This document shows, in pieces, positions 1 through 12,513 of a stretch of 47,142 nucleotides of DNA; within the stretch, counting starts at the first letter, position 1; each line of letters begins with the position of its first letter. The notes below the pieces were generated by a model. That model worked only from the letters and a program-made list of their open reading frames with translations. It searched no databases and was not told the DNA's origin. The DNA lies in NCBI GenBank assembly GCA_964547415.1, contig CAZJNX010000006.1, positions 1 through 47,142 of the forward strand, written 5' to 3'. The DNA comes from CAZJNX01 sp964547415 (lineage in GTDB: Bacteria; Pseudomonadota; Alphaproteobacteria; Rhizobiales; Amorphaceae). A program made the position numbers and the translations under genes.

Positions 1-127
1 ACGCGGGCCTCACCGCCATCACCCTGCCGCGGCGCTGACCGCGCCGCCCGCCCCGGCACGTGCCGGCAAGGGGAGGGGGCACGGCCTCTCCTCCCGCGGT
101 GCGGGCAGTCCCGCTCCGGCTGCGCGG

Positions 128-190
128 CTGTTGCAGGACGGGCGTGCAGTGGATGCGCGGAGGGGCGGCCGTCGGCCACTCGGGCCAGCC
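128..190 (-). pseudogene. Degenerate copy of the 3' end of the 64-aa membrane protein gene
   Basis: Read on the minus strand, this block encodes VGWPEWPTAAPPRIHCTPVLQ-like residues. They match the C-terminus of the neighbouring gene (FGWPDWLTADPPRIHRTPVLQ) in the same frame. The stop codon is lost: the frame continues after the final Q. No membrane segment or start resembling the parent precedes it. It is best read as a decayed partial duplicate lying downstream of the intact gene. The 50-bp repeat at 7-56 lies beyond it, just as 243-292 lies beyond the parent. Confidence 0.5.
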
Positions 191-333
191 AACCAGCGCG
201 TCACGATCGAGGAGCAGCCCGGCGTCGCGGCGTGCGAGGCGAGCCTCACCGCCATCACCCTGCCGCGGCGCTGACCGCGCCGCCCGCCCCGGACCTCACC
301 GGGAGGGGGAAGGGACCGGCTCCCTCCCGGCGT

Positions 334-354
334 GGGGCGGGGCAGCCCCGCCCC
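334..354 (-). terminator. GC-rich hairpin downstream of the tam operon
   Basis: A perfect 9-bp stem (334-342 with 346-354) with a 3-base loop lies about 45 bases after the stop of the small membrane protein. No U-tract follows, so termination here is plausible but not certain. Confidence 0.4.
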
Positions 355-396
355 GACCTGCCCGGGCCGTAGCAGGCCCGCGTCCTGCCCGGGCCG

Positions 397-591
397 CTAC
401 TGCAGGACGGGCGTGCGGTGGATGCGCGGGGGGTCGGCCGTCAGCCAGTCGGGCCAGCCGAACACGTACTCGACGAGGCCGAGGGCGAGGGCGAAGCCGA
501 GGATCGCCATCAGGAACCAGAACTGGGCCGCCGTGATGCGGCGCTGGCTCATCCGCCGCATCATGATGAGGAGCCGGATGAAGGGATCCAT
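397..591 (-). CDS. Small single-pass membrane protein (64 aa) downstream of tamB
   Basis: The gene starts 14 bases after the tamB stop and would be the third gene of the tam operon. The protein has a short basic N-terminus (MDPFIRLLIMMRRMSQRR), one predicted membrane helix at about residues 22-43 (FWFLMAILGFALALGLVEYVF) and a polar, proline-containing tail with a GWPDWLT motif. I do not recognise a named family with certainty. Aromatic GWP motifs just after a single helix do occur in small alphaproteobacterial inner-membrane proteins. The duplication of its 3' end immediately downstream supports it being a real, retained gene, as does its spacing to tamB. A role near the TAM complex is only a guess from position. 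Confidence 0.6.
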   Translation of the reverse strand: MDPFIRLLIMMRRMSQRRITAAQFWFLMAILGFALALGLVEYVFGWPDWLTADPPRIHRTPVLQ

Positions 592-605
592 CGGCGCGGG
601 CGCCC

Positions 606-3600
606 TCAGTACTCGCGCTCGAAGAAGAAGCCGAGGCTCGAATCCCGCGTGCCGGCCGTGCCGCGCAGCTTGAGGCTGCGCGTGACGTCGATGTTGACCG
701 ACACGTCCGATTCCTCCTCGCCCGCCTCGACGCCGAGATAGATGTTGTCGGCGATGTAGCGGCCCGCCGCGACGCCGACGCCGCCCTCTTCCTGGGTCAC
801 CACCGACAGGTCGTCGAGGCCGGTGAGGCGGCGGATCTGCTCGGTGAAGCTCGGGCCGCCGCCGCCCGCGAGGGAGGCCGCCGAGGCGGCGAGCTGGGCG
901 AGCTGGGCGGCGTTGAGGTCCGCGATCGACCGGCCGAACAGGAGCTGGGCGAGGATCTCGTCCTGGGGCAGCTCCGGCACGGACGACAGGCGGATGTCCG
1001 GGTTCGATGCCGGGCCCGTCACCAGGATCTGGACGGTGATCCCCTTCGAGCTCGTCTCGGCCAGGAAGTCGAGGAGGGGGTCGAAGTCGCCCACCAGGGT
1101 CACGCTGCCCCGGTCGAAGGTGATCCGCTGGGTCAGGAACTCGATGCGCCCGCGGATGAGGTCGAACTGGCCCACCGGCACGACGTCCGAGGTGGTGCCG
1201 GTGAGGGTCAGCTGGCCGCCGAGCTCGGCGTCGATGCCGCGCCCGCGCACGAAGATCTGCTGCGGCGCGCGGATCGTGAGGTCGAGGCGGAAGCCGCCGC
1301 CGCCGCCGGCGTCGTCCGCCGTCCGCGGCGCATAGGGGCCGACCCGCGCCCGGCGGAGGGTCGCGAGGACGTCGGGCGGGGCGTTGATCTGGGCGACGTC
1401 GATGAGGGTCGGGCCGCCCGGCAGGCGGTCGGGCACGGTGATCTCGGCCCGCCCGATGGTGACCACGCCGCCGAGGACGGGCGTCCTGAGGAGGGGGCCC
1501 TCGAGCGTGATGTCGCCCGATGCGGTCGCCGTCACGATGTCCGACACGTAGCGGGCGCCGCGCAGGGCCACCGTGATGTCCGCCGGGAAGCCCGCTGCCG
1601 CGTCGATGCCGATGGTGCCCGTGGCGGAGACCGTCCCGCCGCCGAGGTCCGCCGACACCCGCTCGATCACGACCTGCTGGCCCGTGAGCCGCGCCACCAC
1701 CTCGCCGCCCGTGAGGGTGATGCCGGTGTCGGGATCGAGGAAGCGGATCCCGCCCGCGCGCACCTCGCCGGAGAAGGTGGGCCGGGCAATGCTGCCGCGG
1801 ACCGCGACGTCCGCCGCGACGTCGCCGGAGATGGTCGCCCCCCGCTCGGCCACGAAGCGCTCGGCGAGGGCAAGCGGCGCCGTCGCCCTCACGTCCACCG
1901 ACAGGCCCGGGCCCGACAGGGGCACGCGGCCGGACGCGGTCACCTCGAGGCCGCTGCCGGTCGCCCGCGCCGCGTCGATCCGGACCGTGTCGTTCCGGAA
2001 GCCGCCGGTGGCGGTGACGGCGAGGGAGCCGATGCCGGCCGAGGCGAGGGGCGCGGCCGACACGGCGGGCGCCGACAGGTCGATGGTCGCCTCCGGCCGC
2101 GCGGGGCTGCCGGTGACGCGGGCCGAGCCGCCGAGGGTGCCCGAGACGTCGAGGTCCGGCGCGAAGGCGTTGGCGAGGGCGAGCGGCAGGTCGGCGAGGT
2201 CGACCGTGAGGTCGAGGCGGCGCTCGCTCGCCGTGCCCCGCGCCGTGACCGTGCCGCCGCCGACGGCGACCCGTCCGGTGGAAAGGGTCAGCGTGCCGCC
2301 CGACAGGCTGCCGCGGAGGGTCGCGTCGACCGGCTCGAGCCCCGCCTCGGCGAGGGGGGCCGCCGTCAGCCGCCGGCCCTCGAGGGCGAAGCTCGCCTCC
2401 GGGGCGGCGCGGGTGCCGCTCGCGTCGAGCGCACCGGTGACGCTGCCGCTCGCCTCGAGCGGCGGGTAGGCGAGGTTGGCGACGGCGATGGGAAAGGCGT
2501 CGATCCGGGCGGTGAGGTCCACCCGCTCGGCGAGGGTCCCCTCGACGGCGATGCGCCCGCCGCCCGCCGTGAGGGTCAGCCCGTCGATGGTCACGGCCCC
2601 GTCGCGCACCGTCACCTCCGCCTCGTTCGCGAGGGCGAGTTCCTCGCCCGCGAGGCGCAGCGTCTCGAGGGTGAGGGCGAAACCGCCGTCCGCGGGGACG
2701 AGGGTGCCGGCCGCCGAAAGGTCCGCCCGGGCGAGGGCCGCGTCGAGGGTGAAGCGGGTGCCCTCGCCGCTGCGGCTCGCGGAAAGGTCCGCCGAGCGGG
2801 CGGTGAAGCCCGCCACCGAGGCGTCCCGCACGCTCGCCGTTCCTTCCGCGACCGGAACGCCCGTTGCGTCGCGGACCGTGAGGTCGATGTCGGCGAAGCC
2901 CACGGACGCGTCCGCCACCTCGATCGCCCGGGCGCGGGCGGCGACCGCCGCGTCCTGCCGGTCGTCCTCGGCGGTGAGGGTCACGTCCGCGGTGAGGCTG
3001 CCGGAGGCGTCGGTGAGGAGGAGGGGGGCGAGGGTGGCGAGCCGCGGCACGTCGACCGTGACGGTGCCCGTGACGGGGCCCGCCTCGGTGCCCGCGAGGT
3101 TCCCCTCCACCGTCGCGTCGCCGATCCGGGCGAACAGGTCCTCGAGGGCGAACGGGTCGTCGCCGCCCGCGCGGATCCGCCCGCTCGCGTCGATCCCCTC
3201 GCCGCCGAGGGTCCCGTTCGCATCGAAGGTGCCGGCGAAGGCGCCCGCCTCGAGCCGTCCGTCGAGGCGGACGAGGAGGTCCTCGAGCGCCGTCCCGTCG
3301 AGGACGATGCGCTGGCCCGTCAGCACCGCCTCGATCTCGGGCCGCTGGTTGGGGCCGGCGAGGCGGGCGCCGAGGTCGAGCCGGCCGGAAAGATCCGGCG
3401 AGACGGCGGCGAGCTCCGCGATGGTCGCCTCCGCCGACAGGGCGACGGTGGCCCCCGTCGTCTGGCCGTCGATAGCGACGTCGAGCTGGTCGTTGCGGAG
3501 CGTCAGGTCGTCGAAGGAAAAGCCGGCGGCAGCGCGGGCGGCGCCGCCCGAGAGGGTCGTGGTGCCGGCGAGGAGGCCGTCGACGGAGTCGATCCCGACG

Positions 3601-5234
3601 GCGAGGTCCCGTGCCTCGCCGTCGAGGGTCAGGTCGAACAGCCCCGCCGACGGGTCGATGGACCCCTCGGCCGAAAGGTCGACGGCGCCCGCGAGGTCCC
3701 GGTTCGCCAGGCCGGCGAAGGCGGCGAGATCGTCCGCCGCGAGGCGGAAGTCGCCGATGACGCCGGACGCGCCGGCCGAGCCGGAGAAGCCGACGCGCGT
3801 GCCGTTCGAGGTGATCTCGGCCACCGCCACGTCGGCGGGCTCCCCCGCGTTCCAGCTGCCGCGGGCTTCCAGCGACACGGCGTTGCCGAGGGCGTCGGCG
3901 ACGGCCGGATCCTCCGAGACGAGGCCGGCGGCCGTGCCGGTCACGTCGAAGGTGACGCGGCGGGCCCCCGCGCTCGCCATGTTGACGGCCTCGCCCCCGC
4001 CGTTGAGGGCGACCCGGTCGGCCGAGAGGAGGGGGGAGCGGAGGTTCTCGAACAGGATCGAGGCGTTCCAGCGCTGGCCGATGGGCCCGCCGAGGGTGGC
4101 GACGATCCGGCCCGAGCCGATCTCCGCCTCCCCGCCGCCGCCCGGAAGGTCGATCGGCTCCCCGTCCTCGCGGCCGAGGCGGGCGTCGAGGTCGAGGGCC
4201 GTCGGCACCCCGTCCGCCCCGAAGGCGCCGGAGAAGGTGAGGGCGAGGGCGCCGGAGGAGAGGTCACCCGTGGCGATGGAAACGCCCCCTTCGTCGCGCA
4301 CGGTGCCGTCGAGGACGAGGCGCGTGCCGTCCGCGACGAGCTCCTGGTAGGTCTCCGGCACGAGGCGGGCGACGTTGCCCGACAGGTTCGCCTGGAAGCG
4401 CAGCCCTTCTGCCACCCGCGACAGGGTGGTGGCGCCCGACAACAGCGTCTCGTTCGCCGCGTCGAGGCGAATGTCGGCCGAAAAGTCGTCGAGGGGGCCG
4501 GAGCCGGCGATCTCGAAGGCGATGGGCGGCCGTCCCTCGATGTCGAGGGCGTTGGCGAGGACCCCGTCGGCGGGCTCCGTCAGCGTCACGTCGATGGCGA
4601 GGTTGCGGGTCTCGTTGGAGAAGGAGGCCTGGATCCCGAGCCGCCCGGGCCGGTCGAGCCGCTCGATCGAAACGTCCGTCTCCAGCGCCCCGCCCGCGAG
4701 CACGATCCGCCCGTCCACCGACAGGCGCGCGGCCGGCCCGATGACGCCCTCGGCGATGTCCACCACGGGCACGGCGAGGCTCTCGATCCGGACGGACACC
4801 GGAAGGTCGGGGACCTGGAACGGGGTGTCGTCGATGGGCTCGTCGTCGCCCGCCGCCTCCCGGTCGGGCAGCGGCGGGCGGGCGACCTCGATGCGCTCCG
4901 CCTCGAGCCGCTCGATCTCGAGGCGGCCGAGGAGGAGGGCGCGGCGCGACCACACGAGGCGCACGTCCTCGATGGTGAGCCACACGCCCTCACGGTCGGC
5001 GATGGTGATGGAGGCAAGGCGCACGTCCGAGGACAGCGCCCCCTCGATGGCGCCGAGCCGGATCTGCCGGTTGGGGGTGGAGATCTGCCGCTCCACGAAG
5101 CGCACGAGGCGCGAGCGCTCCTCCCCCTCCTGGGCGTCGGCGTAGGTGAGGGCGCCCGCGATACCGAGGGCCCCGAGCGCGAGGAGCGCCAGGAGAAGGG
5201 CGGAGACGGGGTGCCGCCGTGCCATGGTGCGCAT
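606..5234 (-). CDS. tamB: Translocation and assembly module inner-membrane subunit TamB
   Basis: This 1542-residue protein belongs to the TamB (DUF490) family. Family members are anchored in the inner membrane and span the periplasm as a long beta-taco groove, working with TamA in outer-membrane protein insertion or lipid transport. Residues 10-32 form one hydrophobic anchor after a basic start (MRTMARRH). The middle is a very long run of repeated beta-strand-rich, DG-, AS- and LDG-containing segments typical of the groove. The last ~350 residues match the conserved TamB C-terminal domain (RGRIEFLTQRITFDRGSVTLVG region, then PELPQDEILAQLLFGRS), ending in an aromatic residue. The start lies 3 bases after the tamA stop; a second ATG three codons in is also possible. 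The length is normal for alphaproteobacteria. Confidence 0.95.
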   Translation of the reverse strand: MRTMARRHPVSALLLALLALGALGIAGALTYADAQEGEERSRLVRFVERQISTPNRQIRLGAIEGALSSDVRLASITIADREGVWLTIEDVRLVWSRRALLLGRLEIERLEAERIEVARPPLPDREAAGDDEPIDDTPFQVPDLPVSVRIESLAVPVVDIAEGVIGPAARLSVDGRIVLAGGALETDVSIERLDRPGRLGIQASFSNETRNLAIDVTLTEPADGVLANALDIEGRPPIAFEIAGSGPLDDFSADIRLDAANETLLSGATTLSRVAEGLRFQANLSGNVARLVPETYQELVADGTRLVLDGTVRDEGGVSIATGDLSSGALALTFSGAFGADGVPTALDLDARLGREDGEPIDLPGGGGEAEIGSGRIVATLGGPIGQRWNASILFENLRSPLLSADRVALNGGGEAVNMASAGARRVTFDVTGTAAGLVSEDPAVADALGNAVSLEARGSWNAGEPADVAVAEITSNGTRVGFSGSAGASGVIGDFRLAADDLAAFAGLANRDLAGAVDLSAEGSIDPSAGLFDLTLDGEARDLAVGIDSVDGLLAGTTTLSGGAARAAAGFSFDDLTLRNDQLDVAIDGQTTGATVALSAEATIAELAAVSPDLSGRLDLGARLAGPNQRPEIEAVLTGQRIVLDGTALEDLLVRLDGRLEAGAFAGTFDANGTLGGEGIDASGRIRAGGDDPFALEDLFARIGDATVEGNLAGTEAGPVTGTVTVDVPRLATLAPLLLTDASGSLTADVTLTAEDDRQDAAVAARARAIEVADASVGFADIDLTVRDATGVPVAEGTASVRDASVAGFTARSADLSASRSGEGTRFTLDAALARADLSAAGTLVPADGGFALTLETLRLAGEELALANEAEVTVRDGAVTIDGLTLTAGGGRIAVEGTLAERVDLTARIDAFPIAVANLAYPPLEASGSVTGALDASGTRAAPEASFALEGRRLTAAPLAEAGLEPVDATLRGSLSGGTLTLSTGRVAVGGGTVTARGTASERRLDLTVDLADLPLALANAFAPDLDVSGTLGGSARVTGSPARPEATIDLSAPAVSAAPLASAGIGSLAVTATGGFRNDTVRIDAARATGSGLEVTASGRVPLSGPGLSVDVRATAPLALAERFVAERGATISGDVAADVAVRGSIARPTFSGEVRAGGIRFLDPDTGITLTGGEVVARLTGQQVVIERVSADLGGGTVSATGTIGIDAAAGFPADITVALRGARYVSDIVTATASGDITLEGPLLRTPVLGGVVTIGRAEITVPDRLPGGPTLIDVAQINAPPDVLATLRRARVGPYAPRTADDAGGGGGFRLDLTIRAPQQIFVRGRGIDAELGGQLTLTGTTSDVVPVGQFDLIRGRIEFLTQRITFDRGSVTLVGDFDPLLDFLAETSSKGITVQILVTGPASNPDIRLSSVPELPQDEILAQLLFGRSIADLNAAQLAQLAASAASLAGGGGPSFTEQIRRLTGLDDLSVVTQEEGGVGVAAGRYIADNIYLGVEAGEEESDVSVNIDVTRSLKLRGTAGTRDSSLGFFFEREY

Positions 5235-5237
5235 GGG

Positions 5238-7151
5238 TCAGAACGCCTGTCCGAGACCGAGGTAGAGGGCGATCCGCGGGTCGCCCGGCAGCGGGTTCAC
5301 CGGCGTCGCCACGTCGAGGCGCAGCGGCCCGAGACCCGTATAGTAGCGCAGGCCTAGGCCGGCTCCGACCCGCATTTCCTCCGAGAAGTCCGGGAACTCG
5401 TCGATGAAGGCGTTGCCGAAGTCCACGAACGGCACGACGCCGATGTTGTCCGTCACCCGCAGCCGCGCCTCGGCCGAGCCCGCGAAGTAGCTGCGCCCGC
5501 CGATCACCTCGTCGTTGACGATGATCGGCCCGACGCCCCGGTAGGGGAAGCCGCGGATGGAGCCGCCGCCGCCCACGTAGTACTGCCGGTTGGCCGGGAT
5601 CTCGGCGAGCGGCGCCCCGGCGATGGAGCCCGCGCCAGCGCGCAGCGCGAGGACGAGACGTCGCTCGGCCCCGAGCCCCAGGTAGGTGGAGCCGATGAGC
5701 TCGGAGATGATGCCGGTGTTGTCGAAATTGAACTCCTGGAACGGCTCGGCCGTCGCCTCGACGCGGTAGCCGCGGGTCGGGTCGAGTTCGTTGTCCGTGC
5801 CGTCGTAGCGGATGCCGAGGGGCACGCTCGCGAGGAGGAAGTCGCCGTCGCCGATGGGAACGTCCGAGATGCGCGAGCCTTCCACGTTGGCCGCCGCCGT
5901 CAGCTGGATGCGCCGCGTCGGCCGGTGGGTGAGGCCGAGGCGGCCGCCGACGCGCTCGGCGACGTAGGTGTCCGGGTTGTCCCGGTCGGTGAAGACGCGG
6001 GCCGTGAAGTCGGACCACGGGGTGAAGACGCCGGGCTTGGTGAAGGTGATGGCGGCGAGGTAGTTGAAGTCCTCGATGTTGGAGCTGTCGAGGCCGCCGA
6101 TCCGCCCCTCGACGCGCAGGCTCTCGGCCTGCCCGAAAAGGTTGCGGTGCATCCAGTAGCCCTCGAGGCCGACGCCGTCGAGGGTGGAGTAGTTGGCGCC
6201 GAAGCCGAACACCCGCTGCGGCCGGTCGGACAGCTTTACTTCGATGGGCAGCGACCCCTCGGGCGTGATGGCATCGGCCTCCACGAAGCGCATGGCCTGG
6301 AACACGCCGAGGCGGCGCAGCTGGTCGCGGGCGCGCTCGATGTCGTCCGGATCGTAGGGCTCGCCCGGCGTGAGGCCGGTGTACCAGGCGACGAAGCGCG
6401 GGTTCATGGCCTCCGTGCCGGACACCGAGACCGGGCCGAACACGGCGTAGCGGCCCGGATCGACCGCGATCGCGACGTCGAGCGCCCGGTCCCGGTGGCG
6501 GGCGGTGGCCCGCCGGTTCGCGATCCGCGCCTTCGGGTGGCCGAGCTCGCGCCAGGAATCCACGAGCGCCGCCTCGCTCTGGAGGATCACCGTGGAGCGG
6601 GCGCGGGCGCCGGTCACGAGACCGAGCTCCTCCGGCGTCTTCGGGACCGTGCGGTCGTTCGGGATCGGGCCCGGGCGGCCGGCGATGTCGACCCGGCCGA
6701 AGGCGAAGGCGGGGCCGACGTCCACCGTCACCGTCACGGGCACGGGGCCGGAGAGGGTGGCGTCGGGGGGGATCTCGGCGGCCTCCCGGCCTGCGACGCG
6801 GATGGAGATGACGCCGCCGTAGTGTCCCTCGGCGTAGAGGGCGGCGAGGATCCGGGCATAGTCGCCGCGGGCGCGGGACAGGAGCGCTGGCGTCGAGGGG
6901 GCGGGGTCCTTCCGGTCGGCCCACAGTTCCGAGGCGTTCTCGACCGTCCGGGCGAGGGCGGTGTCCTCGGGGCTGACGAGGAAGGTCACCTCGTAGCCGA
7001 TGGCGTCGGGGGAGGGGGGCGGTTCGGGCTCGCCCCCGAACAGGCGCAGGCCGAACAGCTCGAACGCGCCCGCCGGGGCCGGCGCGAGCGCAAGCCCTGC
7101 GAGAAGCGCCGCGGCGACGATCCCGCCGAATGTCGAAGCCTTGGAGGGCAC
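5238..7151 (-). CDS. tamA: Omp85-family outer membrane protein TamA
   Basis: This 637-residue Omp85/BamA-superfamily protein is the outer-membrane partner of TamB, encoded immediately downstream. A signal peptide covers about residues 1-29 (hydrophobic run, then APAGA cleavage context). POTRA-like periplasmic repeats fill about residues 50-320, including PVTVTVDVGPAFAFGRVDI and the segment before LKLSDRPQR. The 16-strand barrel domain follows from about residue 325 (VFGFGANYSTLDGVGLEGYW), with the conserved GGGGSIRGFPYRGVGP loop containing the Omp85 RGF motif. The protein ends in phenylalanine, the usual outer-membrane C-terminal signal. The start codon is GTG; no in-frame ATG lies nearby. 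It is the first gene of the tamA-tamB-small protein operon. Confidence 0.95.
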   Translation of the reverse strand: MPSKASTFGGIVAAALLAGLALAPAPAGAFELFGLRLFGGEPEPPPSPDAIGYEVTFLVSPEDTALARTVENASELWADRKDPAPSTPALLSRARGDYARILAALYAEGHYGGVISIRVAGREAAEIPPDATLSGPVPVTVTVDVGPAFAFGRVDIAGRPGPIPNDRTVPKTPEELGLVTGARARSTVILQSEAALVDSWRELGHPKARIANRRATARHRDRALDVAIAVDPGRYAVFGPVSVSGTEAMNPRFVAWYTGLTPGEPYDPDDIERARDQLRRLGVFQAMRFVEADAITPEGSLPIEVKLSDRPQRVFGFGANYSTLDGVGLEGYWMHRNLFGQAESLRVEGRIGGLDSSNIEDFNYLAAITFTKPGVFTPWSDFTARVFTDRDNPDTYVAERVGGRLGLTHRPTRRIQLTAAANVEGSRISDVPIGDGDFLLASVPLGIRYDGTDNELDPTRGYRVEATAEPFQEFNFDNTGIISELIGSTYLGLGAERRLVLALRAGAGSIAGAPLAEIPANRQYYVGGGGSIRGFPYRGVGPIIVNDEVIGGRSYFAGSAEARLRVTDNIGVVPFVDFGNAFIDEFPDFSEEMRVGAGLGLRYYTGLGPLRLDVATPVNPLPGDPRIALYLGLGQAF

Positions 7152-7590
7152 GCTCTCGTCCCGTCACGCCACACGCGCCGCCGGACCGCGACGGCCGACG
7201 ACCGAGACGAGTATGCACGGGCGGGGATGAACGACGCCTTGTCCATCGGCGCGCGGCCGGCGTGAGGGCGCCGATCGTGCCGCGGGTGTGTCGTTCCGGA
7301 CACGGGCGGCGGAGGGGGAACGCCCCGGGCGGGGCTCGCCCGGGGCCGTCGAGGCGAGTGGAGCCGCCGGTCCTCGACGATGCCGGAGCAGGCATCCGGC
7401 TGTGCCAAGGTGAGAGGCTTTCGAAGTCCGAAGACGATGCCTGCGAACGGGGCCGACAACGGGACGGTCACGTCGGCGACGACGCCGGTTGGCCGCTCCC
7501 CCGGGGGCGGACGAAAAAGGGGGGCGGCCGAGGCCGCCCCCCGTCACGGGCGCGTGGCGCATGGGGCGGACCGCTGGCCCGCCCACCGCC
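7152..7590. other. Intergenic region between the RTX gene and tamA
   Basis: This stretch separates the 3' end of the RTX 5'-nucleotidase gene from the GTG start of tamA, both on the minus strand. It contains the intrinsic terminator at 7519-7542 and must hold the tamA promoter. A less GC-rich patch lies at about 7400-7480, but I cannot assign -35/-10 boxes with confidence. Open frames crossing it have no recognisable features. Confidence 0.5.
7519..7542 (-). terminator. Intrinsic terminator of the RTX 5'-nucleotidase gene
   Basis: An 11-bp perfect GC stem (7519-7529 with 7532-7542) is followed, in minus-strand direction, by five consecutive T residues (7518-7514). It lies about 50 bases after the stop codon of the RTX gene. 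This is a textbook rho-independent terminator and insulates tamA from the upstream gene. Confidence 0.85.
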
Positions 7591-12312
<4,722 letters not shown>

Positions 12313-12391
12313 ACCCGGCTGTTCCCTGTTGCGGTGACGGTGGCCGGGCGGTCGATGCGCGGATGGATCGGCGTTCGTCCCGCGCGTCGCT

Positions 12392-12432
12392 GGTGCCGCC
12401 TTCCGGCACTTTCCGCCCGTTTGGGCGGCACC
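12392..12432 (-). promoter_or_regulatory. Nested inverted repeat in the leader of the RTX gene
   Basis: A 9-bp stem pairs 12392-12400 with 12424-12432. The right arm can instead form a compact hairpin, pairing 12413-12418 with 12423-12428 over a 4-base loop. The two structures compete for the same bases. The element lies 80-120 bases upstream of the RTX start and 80-120 bases after the hyuB stop. It could act as a terminator for hyuB, although no U-tract follows, or as a leader structure for the RTX transcript. Confidence 0.45.
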
Positions 12433-12480
12433 GATAGGGGTTGCCGATTACAGATTTGTGACGACGTTTGCCGAACGATG

Positions 12481-12502
12481 AGCCGGCAAGGGAACGCCGG
12501 CT
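12481..12502 (-). terminator. Hairpin downstream of hyuB
   Basis: A 7-bp stem (12481-12487 with 12496-12502) with an 8-base loop begins 12 bases after the hyuB stop codon on the minus strand. The bases after it are only mildly T-rich (CATCGTTCGG), so it is a weak candidate terminator of the hyuAB transcript. Confidence 0.4.
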
Positions 12503-12513
12503 GCGGCCTCCTC

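Larger units (their letters stand above)
1..396. other. Intergenic region with tandemly duplicated blocks
   Basis: No intact gene is supported here. The stretch carries two pairs of direct repeats. Positions 7-56 and 243-292 are identical over 50 bases. Positions 132-190 and 401-459 are about 90% identical, the second falling in the end of the 64-residue gene. The order is the same in both copies, so this looks like a tandem duplication of roughly 240-270 bp. A short 13-base repeat (357-369 and 384-396) lies just downstream of the small gene's stop. The open frames on both strands are arginine-, proline- and glycine-rich without family features and look like GC-bias artefacts. Confidence 0.6.
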
